A stretch of 33,413 nucleotides of DNA. Origin: Bacteroidales bacterium. Its GTDB lineage: Bacteria > Bacteroidota > Bacteroidia > Bacteroidales > Bacteroidaceae. The position numbers and the translations under genes were made by a program. The DNA is taken from positions 1-33,413 of the forward strand of contig SFFY01000025.1 in assembly GCA_004556745.1 (NCBI GenBank). Reading direction: 5' to 3'. Below the pieces are notes generated by a model, which saw only the letters and a program-made list of their open reading frames with translations, did no database searches and was not told where the DNA came from. Shown here one piece after another: positions 8,764 to 15,854 of the stretch (its first letter is position 1; every line of letters begins with the position of its first letter).

Positions 8764-9324
8764 TCAAACAGTCATGATTTCCTTGTTCTTGGCTGCCAGC
8801 AGTTCCTCCACCTTCTTGATCATCTTGTCGTGGATTTTCTGCAAGTCGGCCTCTGCGTCTTTCTCTACGTCCTCCGAAAGGCCGTCCTTGATGGCCTTCT
8901 TGAGTTTTTCGATACCGTCGCGGCGAGCGTTGCGAATGGCCACTTTCGACTCTTCTGCCTCCTTGCTGCACTGCTTGGCCAACTGCTTGCGGCGTTCCTC
9001 CGTGAGGGGCGGAATGCCGAGGCGGATAATTTCGCCGTTGTTTTCGGGCATGATGCCGATAGTAGAGTCGATGATGGCCTTTTCAATCACCTTAAACATC
9101 GACTTGTCCCACGGCTTGATGGCTATCGTGCGGGCATCGGGCGTGGTGATGGCGGCCACGTTGTTCACAGGCACCATTGAACCATAAGAGTTCACGCGCA
9201 GTTCGTCGAGGATATGCACGTTGGCCTTGCCGGCGCGTATGTGCGACAGGGTTTCTTCGAGGTGCATCACGCTGAGTTCCATTCTTTCCTCGCATTCGCC
9301 GAGGCATTGCTTTACGTCTAACAT
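8764..9324 (-). CDS. frr: ribosome recycling factor
   Basis: 186 residues, the standard length. RRF splits the post-termination ribosome together with EF-G. Conserved blocks: LSHIRAGKANVHILDELRVNSYGS (the helix and hinge region with R-x-G-A/K), IKPWDKSMFKVIEKAI, IGIMPENNGEIIRLGIPPLTEERRKQLAKQ, and VAIRNARRDGIEKLKK. The protein is entirely in frame. It has its own upstream promoter candidate inside a dispersed repeat, and is separated from rsgA by 206 bases with the octamer and inverted repeats. Confidence 0.98.
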   Translation of the reverse strand: MLDVKQCLGECEERMELSVMHLEETLSHIRAGKANVHILDELRVNSYGSMVPVNNVAAITTPDARTIAIKPWDKSMFKVIEKAIIDSTIGIMPENNGEIIRLGIPPLTEERRKQLAKQCSKEAEESKVAIRNARRDGIEKLKKAIKDGLSEDVEKDAEADLQKIHDKMIKKVEELLAAKNKEIMTV

Positions 9325-9368
9325 AATTGTTGTGGTCTTGCTATATTAAATATGTATTATATGCGATT

Positions 9369-9440
9369 GCAAAGATAGTGCAAGGCGAGCACAGAAGCCA
9401 AGTTTACTTGGATTATGTCAAGCCGCAGCCTATCTTCTGC
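9369..9440. repeat. dispersed ~70-bp repeat, copy 1
   Basis: It runs from GCAAAGATAGTGCAAGGCGAG to AGCCGCAGCCTATCTTCTGC, with imperfect terminal complementarity (AAGATAG / CTATCTT) and a central hairpin CCAAGTTTACTTGG. Copies 2 (28342-28415) and 3 (24730-24790) share the outer sequence GTGCAAGG-GAG...CAG...GCCGCAGCC. A spurious ORF through this copy was not annotated. Confidence 0.85.
9370..9377 (-). promoter_or_regulatory. promoter -7 candidate for frr, inside the repeat
   Basis: Minus-strand TATCTTTG fits the Bacteroidetes -7 consensus TAnnTTTG. A CTTG lies 21 bases upstream, close to the -33 TTTG. The predicted start is about 40 bases upstream of the frr start codon. The match is by eye. 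Confidence 0.5.
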
Positions 9441-9681
9441 AAAGATAAATATTATTCCCGATTATTCCACAACTATCTTATAAGAAACTACGTGTTAGTT
9501 GGCTTAGGAAGTAAATGATGATGGCGTTAGCTGCCTGATTTTACTGGTTTACTCGTCTGCCACACTACTTGTAAGTCTGCCGTCGCTAACAAAGCTGATG
9601 TTCGCTGCGCCTGTCTCGAAAAATTATCCCCGAGATATTTTTTCTTTTCTGCCTCAAAGTTTGGTTCTACCTTATACAACT
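9441..9681. other. non-coding stretch between frr and the ATPase gene
   Basis: No credible gene. It begins with a second GCAAAGATA (9439-9447) directly after the repeat and an ACTATCTTAT at about 9474-9483, suggesting a further degenerate repeat unit. A single GTTTACTC octamer lies near 9548. Nothing else is recognised before the hairpin at 9682. Confidence 0.5.
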
Positions 9682-9724
9682 CGCCGCCGACTATACCTTG
9701 CAGTATAGCCGGCGGCGTTTTTTT
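9682..9724 (+). terminator. strong intrinsic terminator hairpin
   Basis: CGCCGCCG-a-CTATAC pairs with GTATAG-c-CGGCGGCG, followed by seven T on the plus strand. On the minus strand it lies 37 bases past the ATPase stop codon but has only a weak T tract in that direction. No plus-strand gene precedes it. Confidence 0.8.
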
Positions 9725-9761
9725 GTGCTATAATTATATCAATCCACGCTTGTGGCCGCAG

Positions 9762-12464
9762 TCAAATCTTCCACCTCCGCCACATCTCAGGCACGAGCAG
9801 CACGGGCGAGGTGATGAGCAGCAGCAAGAGCCAGTCGGTGAGGCAGAGCGGGGTAACGCCGAACATGCTGCCGCCGAAGGTGACGATGAGAATTTGCCCC
9901 ACAAGGATGAGCGCGGCTATCAGCAGGAAACCGCGGGCGGAGGCAATGTGGGAGAGGGCGGAATGGTGGGTGGAGAAGGCGCGGGCGTTGAACATGTTCC
10001 ACAGTTGGAGCAGCACGAAGATGGTGAAAAACAGGCTCTCTTCGTAGCGCGTGAGCAGCCCGCTGCCGTCATGCGCGGCAGAGAATAAGGAGGTGAGGGC
10101 GGTGACATCGAAATATCTGAAATATTCAGCCAAGGCCATCAGCAGGGCAGTGAAGAATAGTCCCGTGCCGAGCAGGCGCTTCCACATGGCGCGGGTGATG
10201 ATGAAGTCATCTCGGTGGCGCGGCTGCTCGCCCATCACCTCCCGTGAGGGCGGCAGGGAGGCAAGCGCCATGGCGGCGAATGTGTCCATTATGATGTTCA
10301 CCCACAGCATCTGCGTCACCGTGAGCGGCGACTGCTTGCCCGTGAACGCGCCGAGCAGCACCACGAGGCAGGCGCTCACGTTGATAGTCATCTGGAACAG
10401 GATGAACCGCTGGATATTCTTGTAGAGCGAGCGGCCCCACATCACGGCGTTGGCAATGCTGGCGAAGGAACTGTCCATAATCGTGATGTCGGACGCTTCC
10501 TTGGCCACGCCCGTGCCGTCGCCCATCGAGAGACCCACGTGGGCGGCTTTGAGGGCGGGCGCATCGTTGGTGCCGTCGCCCGTGACGGCCACCACCTGAC
10601 CCTTCTTCTGCAAAGTCTCCACGAGTCGCTTCTTGTCCATCGGACGGGCGCGGGAGATGATTTTAAGGTCGAGAATGCGCTCTTCGAGTTCGGCGTCGGT
10701 GAGTGCGGCAAACTCGGGCCCCGTAATCTCGCACCGCGCGTCGTCGCCGGGCTGCCACAGACCGATTTGCCGCCCGATTTCGCGGGCGGTGCCTGGCGTG
10801 TCTCCCGTGACGATCTTGACGCTGATGCCCGCGTCGATGCAGGCTTTCACGGCATCGGGCACGTCGGGGCGCACGGGGTCGGAAATGGCGGCGAAGCCGA
10901 GGAACGTGAGGTTGCGCGCCGTGCAGCGGCCGTCGCGGAACGTTTCGCTCGTATCGTCCAAAATCTGATAGGCGAAGCCCAGCGTGCGCATGGCTTTCTG
11001 CTGATAGCCGAGGAGCATGGCGGAGAGTTGTTCCTGCGTGACGCCCGCCGCAGCGCGGCAGCAGAGGCCGAACACGATTTCGGGCGCACCCTTCAAGTAC
11101 AGGATGCGCTTGCCGGGCAGCAGGGCGGAGCGCACCACGGTGCCCATATACTTGCGCTCGGTGGAGAAGGTGAGCTGTTCTTCCACGGCGGCCTTGCCGC
11201 GCAGGGTTTTGTAGTCCAGCCCGAGGCCGTGGAGCCAGAGCAGCAGCGCGCCCTCGGTGGGGTTGCCCATCACGCGCGGCTGACTGTCGTTGAGGTCAAG
11301 GAAGGCCGTGGAGTTGACGGCGATGCCCTCCGCGATGAGTTGCCCGTAGGTGCTTTTGAAGTCGACGGTGGTATTGTCGGGGAAGGGGAAGAAGCGCGTT
11401 TCGTAGATGCGCATCTGATTTTGCGTGAGCGTGCCCGTCTTGTCGGTGCAAATCACGGTGGTTGCGCCCATCGTTTCGCAGGCGTGCATCTTGCGCACGA
11501 GGCTCTGGGCTTTCAGCATACGCCGCATGCTCATGGCGAGCGAGAGCGTGACGCTCATGGGCAGCCCCTCAGGCACGGAAACGACAATCAGCGTGACGGC
11601 TATCATCACCGTCTGCAACATCTCGGAGAGGAACGGCAGCCACTCGAAGCCGGCGGCACCCATATTGAAATAATAAAGCAGCAGGCGCCCCGCCACGATG
11701 AGCGCGGCCATGGCATAGCTCACTTTCGTGATGACCGCGCTGAGGCGGTCGAGCTGGTGGTTGAGCGGCGTTTTTACAGAGTTGTCGATTTGTGCCGCCA
11801 CAAACACGCGTCCGTTTTCCGTCTGGTCGCCCACGGCGGTGACGCGCATCACGCCGTGCCCGTCCACTACCGTTGTGCCGCGCAGGGCATGGTTGGTGGG
11901 GTAGGTGGCGTCTGTGTCAAAATCCTCTTCGCGCACGGACTTTTTCACCAAAGGCTCGCCCGTGAGCGTCGATTCGTTGATTTGCAGGGAAATGGCTTCG
12001 AGGAGTTCGCCGTCGGCGGGGATTTCGTTGCCCGTGTTGAGGATCACGATGTCGCCCACCACGATGTCGCGCTTCGGCACTTCGGTGATGGCGCCGTGCT
12101 TGCCGCGCACCACCTGCACGGGGTCGTCGTCGCTCACTTGGTTGAGAATATCGAAGGCGCGGTTGGCGCGGACCTCAAACCAGAAGGCGATGCCTGTGGC
12201 GAGGATAATGGCGAAGAGGATGCCGATTGGCTCGAAGAATGCGTCCAGCCCCGTTTCTCCTTGGCTGTACTCGAAGCAGGAGATGCCCACCGAGGCCAGC
12301 AAGGCGAGGAGCAAGATACGGATTATGGGGTCTTGGAACTTTTCGAGGAAGAGTTTCCATAGGGGTGTTTTCTCGGGCGGTGTCAGCACGTTTGCGCCGT
12401 GTTTGGCACGGCTTTCTTCCACTTGTTGTTCCGTAAGTCCGATACGGGGCGCGGTTTGTGACAT
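9762..12464 (-). CDS. calcium-translocating P-type ATPase (PMCA/P2-type)
   Basis: 900 residues. It pumps cations, probably Ca2+, out of the cytoplasm at the cost of ATP. In order: an N-terminal cation-ATPase domain (LTEQQVEESRAKHGANVL); membrane segments from about residue 48; the actuator domain with STLTGEPL (TGE, about 168); the membrane motif VVSVPEGLPM (PEGLP, Ca2+-type M4); the phosphorylation motif CTDKTGTLTQNQM (Asp about 340); the ATP-binding KGAPEIV; the hinge VTGDGTNDAPALK (about 631); and C-terminal membrane segments. The PEGLP motif and C-terminal NIIMDTFAAMALA fit the PMCA-type bacterial Ca2+ ATPases. It is monocistronic with a good -7 motif upstream. Confidence 0.95.
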   Translation of the reverse strand: MSQTAPRIGLTEQQVEESRAKHGANVLTPPEKTPLWKLFLEKFQDPIIRILLLALLASVGISCFEYSQGETGLDAFFEPIGILFAIILATGIAFWFEVRANRAFDILNQVSDDDPVQVVRGKHGAITEVPKRDIVVGDIVILNTGNEIPADGELLEAISLQINESTLTGEPLVKKSVREEDFDTDATYPTNHALRGTTVVDGHGVMRVTAVGDQTENGRVFVAAQIDNSVKTPLNHQLDRLSAVITKVSYAMAALIVAGRLLLYYFNMGAAGFEWLPFLSEMLQTVMIAVTLIVVSVPEGLPMSVTLSLAMSMRRMLKAQSLVRKMHACETMGATTVICTDKTGTLTQNQMRIYETRFFPFPDNTTVDFKSTYGQLIAEGIAVNSTAFLDLNDSQPRVMGNPTEGALLLWLHGLGLDYKTLRGKAAVEEQLTFSTERKYMGTVVRSALLPGKRILYLKGAPEIVFGLCCRAAAGVTQEQLSAMLLGYQQKAMRTLGFAYQILDDTSETFRDGRCTARNLTFLGFAAISDPVRPDVPDAVKACIDAGISVKIVTGDTPGTAREIGRQIGLWQPGDDARCEITGPEFAALTDAELEERILDLKIISRARPMDKKRLVETLQKKGQVVAVTGDGTNDAPALKAAHVGLSMGDGTGVAKEASDITIMDSSFASIANAVMWGRSLYKNIQRFILFQMTINVSACLVVLLGAFTGKQSPLTVTQMLWVNIIMDTFAAMALASLPPSREVMGEQPRHRDDFIITRAMWKRLLGTGLFFTALLMALAEYFRYFDVTALTSLFSAAHDGSGLLTRYEESLFFTIFVLLQLWNMFNARAFSTHHSALSHIASARGFLLIAALILVGQILIVTFGGSMFGVTPLCLTDWLLLLLITSPVLLVPEMWRRWKI

Positions 12465-12506
12465 GATTTTGTGGGTAGGTTATAAGATAATGTATAAATC
12501 GTATTG

Positions 12507-12514
12507 CAAATGTA
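12507..12514 (-). promoter_or_regulatory. promoter -7 candidate for the ATPase gene
   Basis: Minus-strand TACATTTG is an exact fit to TAnnTTTG, 43 bases upstream of the ATPase start codon. No clear -33 TTTG is seen at the usual distance. Confidence 0.5.
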
Positions 12515-12656
12515 GTGTTTTAATTTGGCCCGCACTGCGCTTTGAACGATAAAAGCCGTTTTGCCTTACTTTTTAGTCCACTAATTTTTTTAAAAGAGTT
12601 TATTCGCGGGCAAAACAATGTGGATTTTGAGTTTTATTCTTTTATTATCAAACACT

Positions 12657-13601
12657 ATGGAACAACAAACTGATTTTCGCCCCTCTGTGGGCATGCAAGA
12701 ATTTATGGAACAGCTTATTGCACAATTCGTGGGCGAAAACCGATATGGCACGGCCCGGAATTACCGCCGCGCCCTGCGCCGCCTCAATCTCTTTACCGAG
12801 GGGCACCGCCTGCCGCTCGATGCAGTCACGGCAGAGTGGGCGGCGGCATACGAGGCAAACCTTACGGGGCAGGGACTGACGCGCAACTCCGTGTCGTTTT
12901 ACCTGCGCACGCTGCGGGCAGCCTACAATAAGGCGGTGCAGCGCGGGCTGATTGCGGCGGGCGACCCCTTCCGCAGGGTATATACCGGCGTGGAACGAAC
13001 GCGCAAACGGGCGGTATCTGCCGATGTGCTCCGCACGCTCCTCGATGCCGACCTCGGCCGTCGGCGCGGTTTGGCATTTGCCCGCGACCTGTATCTGTTC
13101 AGTTTCTGCACACGGGGCATGTCGTTCGTCGACCTCGCCTTTCTGCGGCGTGCCGATGTGCGCGACGGGTGCATCTACTACACGCGCCGCAAAACCGGGC
13201 AATCGCTCGCCGTGCGCGTGGAACCGCTGGCGGCACGCCTCATGGCGCGTTATTCCCAAAAAGCCTCGCCTTACGTTTTCCCCATTCTCCGCAGCAGCGA
13301 CCCGATGGAGGCGTACCGCCAATACTGCGTGGCGCTCAACTATTACAACCGCCGCCTGCACCGCCTCTCGGAACTCCTGCATCTGTCCAAACCCCTCACG
13401 TTCCACACGGCACGCCACGGCTGGGCCACCGCCGCCCGCAAAGCCGGTGCGCCCGTTTCCGAGATAAGCGAGGCACTGGGACATACGTCGGAGCGCACTA
13501 CGCGCATTTACCTCGCCTCGTTTGAGGCATCGGCTATCGACCGCCTCAACCGCAGCATCTTGGCTTCGCTTAAAAATGTGCCGGGATTTTTATACAAGTA
13601 G
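12657..13601 (+). CDS. orphan tyrosine recombinase (phage-type integrase family)
   Basis: 314 residues from the ATG at 12657 (MEQQTDFRPSVG). An ATG at 12618 in the same frame adds a 13-residue hydrophobic extension unlike the family and is not favoured. The N-terminal SAM-like DNA-binding domain (about 12-100, RYGTARNYRRALRRLNLF) is followed by a catalytic domain with all expected residues: Arg in CTRGMSFVDLAFL (about 153), Lys in RRKTGQ (about 179), HTARHGW (His about 250, Arg about 253), GHTSERTTRIYL (His about 276) and the nucleophile Tyr (about 285). No excisionase or cargo genes flank it, so it is either a stand-alone invertase of the Bacteroidales type or what is left of an integrated element. 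Its stop codon is the first part of a REP-like hairpin. Confidence 0.92.
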   Translation: MEQQTDFRPSVGMQEFMEQLIAQFVGENRYGTARNYRRALRRLNLFTEGHRLPLDAVTAEWAAAYEANLTGQGLTRNSVSFYLRTLRAAYNKAVQRGLIAAGDPFRRVYTGVERTRKRAVSADVLRTLLDADLGRRRGLAFARDLYLFSFCTRGMSFVDLAFLRRADVRDGCIYYTRRKTGQSLAVRVEPLAARLMARYSQKASPYVFPILRSSDPMEAYRQYCVALNYYNRRLHRLSELLHLSKPLTFHTARHGWATAARKAGAPVSEISEALGHTSERTTRIYLASFEASAIDRLNRSILASLKNVPGFLYK

Positions 13602-13622
13602 GGGCGCTTGGGAAACGCCCGC
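13599..13622. repeat. REP-like hairpin, minimal copy
   Basis: TAGGGGCG and CGCCCGCCA enclose 9 bases; GGGCG/CGCCC form the stem. The first three bases are the stop codon of the recombinase gene. The same outer sequence recurs at 28329-28431 with a longer insert. Confidence 0.65.
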
Positions 13623-13679
13623 CAAGTAAACAAGACAAGTATGTATTGCGATACAATATTTCTATGAGTAACAGGTCTC

Positions 13680-13719
13680 GTCTACTCGTCTACTCGTTTA
13701 CTTGTCTACTCGTCTACTA
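13680..13719. repeat. octamer microsatellite, GTYTACTC units
   Basis: Five consecutive 8-bp units: GTCTACTC, GTCTACTC, GTTTACTT, GTCTACTC, GTCTACTA. It is the same family as 8567-8648 and 29140-29171, and lies 43 bases upstream of the 95-residue gene. Confidence 0.9.
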
Positions 13720-13762
13720 ATAAACGAGCGTTACAATAGCTAAGTAAAATATCTTAAATCCT

Positions 13763-14050
13763 ATGTCAAGTTACACATTCACCGCCAGTAGAGTATCGGG
13801 CGACGGGAACGCCGTATTCCCCGATGAAATCATTATCGACGACGAAGAAGAAACCGTCACCCACCGCAAACCGAAAATCATCGGTTGCAAAGAGACGCAG
13901 ATCCGTATCGGGGCCATCGCCAGCATCCACGTCGATAAGCACATCCTCTTTGCCGACATCGCCATCGAGACGCGCGGCGGCCGCGAAATTGTGGCCCGCG
14001 GCTTTACCCGCGACGATGCCGACCAAATCAAGCGGCTGCTCTCCTTCTAA
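13763..14050 (+). CDS. small conserved protein, PH-like fold possible
   Basis: 95 residues starting at MSSYTFTASRVSGDG. It reads as an all-beta protein ending in one helix: NAVFPDEIIIDDEEETVTHR, IRIGAIASIHVDKHILFADIAIET and GREIVARGFTRDDADQIKRLL. The pattern (strands, then a C-terminal helix) resembles bacterial PH-like domains and small Bacteroidetes proteins of unknown function; the family was not identified with certainty. No signal peptide or membrane segment is seen, so it is probably cytoplasmic. The start is supported by an AT-rich leader. Codon use is like the neighbours. Confidence 0.75.
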   Translation: MSSYTFTASRVSGDGNAVFPDEIIIDDEEETVTHRKPKIIGCKETQIRIGAIASIHVDKHILFADIAIETRGGREIVARGFTRDDADQIKRLLSF

Positions 14051-14216
14051 GAGGGCAGCCGCGCCGCAAGAAGCCTTTGGGTTCTGGAATTATTATTTCG
14101 CTTATTCTTGGCGTACAAGTATTATTAGTTCAATATATTCCAAACATAAGAAGAAGTAAACTCGAAAATCTTTAAAAGAAAGCGAGTCGAAACAGAGAAA
14201 GGCAGAAATCTAAGTT

Positions 14217-14352
14217 ACTATTCAGAACCAAGTGCGATTTCACAAATCCTGCTACATGATTAGGGGCAACCCTTGGGAGCAGCAGCCCCGACAATCCTGT
14301 TGAATACAGGCAAGTCTGAAACTCAGTAATTGTGGAATAGTTTAAACCCTAT
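14217..14352 (+). ncRNA. structured non-coding RNA candidate
   Basis: No protein is encoded here, yet nested complementary segments fit a multi-branch fold. A closing stem ACTATTC (14217) / GAATAGT (14335) encloses GATTT-cac-AAATC (14236-14248), GGGGC (14263) / GCCCC (14285), and CCTGT (14296) / ACAGG (14306) extended by GAC/GTC. Another hairpin, ACTCG/CGAGT (14160/14183), lies just upstream and may belong to it. A very strong terminator follows at once. The downstream gene is on the other strand, so it does not look like a cis riboswitch. Known Bacteroidales RNAs such as 6S or Bacteroidales-1 are possible; none was recognised from the sequence. Confidence 0.5.
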
Positions 14353-14393
14353 GCCCTTACCTCATCGGCGACGAAGAGGTAAGGGCTTTTTTT
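14353..14393 (+). terminator. strong intrinsic terminator after the RNA candidate
   Basis: GCCCTTACCTC pairs perfectly with GAGGTAAGGGC around a 12-nt loop and is followed by seven T. It could end the RNA candidate or read-through from the 95-residue gene. Confidence 0.92.
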
Positions 14394-14480
14394 GCCACGC
14401 GCAATCAAAGTATCATATCCACGGATTGACGCCTCGCGTGCGTGTGCGTTACGCATTTTTTTTACCTCGAAAAACCCTTC

Positions 14481-14537
14481 AACCATTCAGCTATTGGCTC
14501 AACATGTTGATATTTAGGAGGATATTGCTGAATGGTT
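14481..14537. repeat. inverted repeat with a palindrome in its loop
   Basis: AACCATTCAGC (14481-14491) and GCTGAATGGTT (14527-14537) are perfect complements. The loop holds the 12-bp palindrome TCAACATGTTGA (14499-14510). No T-run follows. Confidence 0.8.
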
Positions 14538-14542
14538 TGCGT

Positions 14543-14572
14543 CCCAAACCTTTCATTTGTGACGGGTTTGGG
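14543..14572. repeat. short inverted repeat
   Basis: CCCAAACC (14543-14550) and GGTTTGGG (14565-14572) form a second hairpin directly after the previous one. Function unknown. Confidence 0.6.
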
Positions 14573-14615
14573 GTTGGAACACATTCAAAACTGCTCCGCC
14601 CTCCCTCGAATTATC

Positions 14616-14804
14616 AGCAAGATAATTTTTATTTTCAGCAAGATAGGTTTCACTATCCGCAAGATAATTTTTCCTGTCCTATAAGAAAGTTTTTGTTACA
14701 AAGTTTGTAACACATGTTAGAAACTTTGTAACGCATATTACAAACTTTGTAATACATATTACAAAGTTTGTAATACATGTTACAAACTTTGTAATAAACT
14801 TTCT
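14616..14804. repeat. 21-bp-period array with five 15-bp palindromes
   Basis: Nine units in 21-bp phase. Units 1-3 share (A/C)GCAAGATA at 14616, 14637 and 14658. Unit 4 is transitional. From 14696 five 15-bp palindromes TTACAAAsTTTGTAA start at 14696, 14717, 14738, 14759 and 14780, each 21 bp apart, separated by 6-bp spacers close to YACATR. The second palindrome has one change (TTAGAAAC). The centre base alternates C or G. ORFs through the array give only a 7-residue periodic peptide and are not believed to be genes. Confidence 0.95.
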
Positions 14805-14882
14805 CTGCGCAGATAGTGAAAAATATCACGGGGTTAGGAAAATTTTTCTTGCGGACATAAAAAAATATCTGCCTTAAACTGC

Positions 14883-15296
14883 GGAGCGTCACCGTGGCTG
14901 ATGCTGCCATCAAGTCGCCGTGCTCACGACCCTCGCGAAGCGCAATCGCCGAACTTGTCAAAGCATCCGAAGCATCTGGAAGAACATAATCGTCAACCGA
15001 AGCCCCTCTAATGGCAACACCGAGTACGACCCTTCCACCAGCGGAATGTTCAGCATCTGTCCCTCGTCGCCGATGGTCTGCACCGTCCGGCACTCGTTGC
15101 CCCGAAACACATACACCGTCACGGGGTAACTCACCGTCGCCTCGTCAGCAACAGAGCCTCCCGCCCTCGTCCGCACTTGCAGCACCGAGTTCGCCATTTG
15201 CCCACTTCCGACATCCTCGATGCCATCCACGAGTCCTTTCTCACACGGCGTCAGCAGTACCGCCGCCAACGGCCAGAACAAAATCTTTCTGTTCAT
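14883..15296 (-). pseudogene. fimbrillin-like lipoprotein (FimB/Mfa2 type), truncated and frameshifted
   Basis: The start MNRKILFWPLAAVLLTPC at 15296 is a lipoprotein signal with the lipobox LLTPC. The frame continues through YPVTVYVFRGNECRTVQT and IPLVEGSYSV, typical of the N-terminal domain of FimB/Mfa2-type fimbrial proteins. At about 15016 one base is missing: the text GVAIRGASVDDYVLPD, then ALREGREHGDLMAASATVTL, continues in another frame, and restoring one T on the plus strand (TAT for Tyr) rejoins the two parts. The product stops making sense at about 14883. Family members run to roughly 300 residues or more, so the C-terminal half is lost. A hairpin (TTTTTGATGG / CCATCAAAAA, about 15307-15343) sits in the leader. 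It looks dead as a gene. Confidence 0.75.
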
Positions 15297-15417
15297 CGTA
15301 ATTGTTTTTTTTGATGGTTATTTGGGACTATTCCCATCAAAAAGAATACAAAAGTAACGCAAAACGCCTTTTCGCACTTTTAACGCGCAAACTCCCCGTT
15401 TTTTACAAAAAAAATTG

Positions 15418-15425
15418 TACCTTTG
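15418..15425 (+). promoter_or_regulatory. promoter -7 candidate of unknown target
   Basis: TACCTTTG is an exact TAnnTTTG match after an A/T-tract-rich stretch (six T, eight A). A start at about 15432 would lie roughly 420 bases before the surface-protein gene. It could drive that gene with a long leader, or a separate short RNA. Confidence 0.5.
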
Positions 15426-15741
15426 TAGCTGTTATAACAATTTAAATACCTATTTATCATGGCAAGACTATGCTCGTGCTAAGTCTTACATCAATTTCCA
15501 TTGGTAGGGTATGGACTTGATAGAACTGACTCCCGACTATGAGATTGCCGAATAACACTATTCTCAGAACTAACGACTACAACACCCCAGCAGAGTAATT
15601 CCCATGCCCCGCACCGCACTGACATACATCCCCGCTTCACTGCACCGCCTGAATGAAGGTGGCAGCGGGTGCGGCGCAAAGATTTACCCCCCCTAAATCC
15701 TGATTTAGACTTTCTGAAAGCCGTACCCGTGCGCGGCGTTT
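15426..15741 (+). other. gene-free leader or gene remnant upstream of the surface protein
   Basis: A tiny ORF at 15459 reads MARLCSC then stop. Another frame reads DYARAKSYINFHW, stop, then GMDLIELTPDYEIAE, stop, which looks like the remains of a coding sequence cut by stops. A small palindrome CTAAATC-ct-GATTTAG lies near 15693-15708. No intact gene is present on either strand. Confidence 0.4.
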
Positions 15742-15799
15742 GCCTTGGGCATGTCCTGGTTCCAATCATGTGGAGCCAGGGCATGCCCAAGGGCGTTTT
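15742..15799 (+). terminator. long hairpin before the surface-protein gene (terminator or attenuator)
   Basis: An ~18-bp stem (15742-15759 with 15776-15794; GCCTTGGGCATG against CATGCCCAAGGGC, plus CCTGG/CCAGG) closes a 16-nt loop and is followed by CGTTTTG. It lies 60 bases before the next start codon, between promoter candidate and gene. Confidence 0.6.
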
Positions 15800-15854
15800 G
15801 TGCCTTTACATCAACAACAGATAATCGTTTAACATTCAAAAAAATAGAACTATT

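Noticed and set aside
9327..9518. A 63-residue plus-strand ORF
   Set aside because: It runs through the dispersed repeat and non-coding DNA; the sequence is explained by the repeat.
10539..12362. A 607-residue open frame on the plus strand opposite the ATPase gene
   Set aside because: It is the antisense shadow of a clearly coding, well-conserved P-type ATPase in GC-rich DNA; its His/Arg/Glu-rich translation matches no family.
12618..12656. Upstream ATG as start of the recombinase
   Set aside because: The extra 13 residues are a hydrophobic stretch atypical for the family; the ATG at 12657 gives a normal N-terminus.
14217..14341. Cobalamin, TPP or other known riboswitch, SRP RNA, tmRNA or RNase P RNA
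   Set aside because: The conserved boxes of these RNAs were looked for and not found, and the downstream gene is on the other strand.
14616..14804. CRISPR array
   Set aside because: The 21-bp period with 6-bp spacers is far too short, the spacers are near-identical, and no cas genes are present.
14653..15093. A 146-residue minus-strand ORF as a gene with YYKVCNM repeats
   Set aside because: Its first part is the shifted half of the fimbrillin pseudogene and its end is the 21-bp palindrome array read by chance.
15491..15790. A 99-residue minus-strand ORF
   Set aside because: It starts in the long hairpin and has no family-like features; there is no upstream promoter on that strand.
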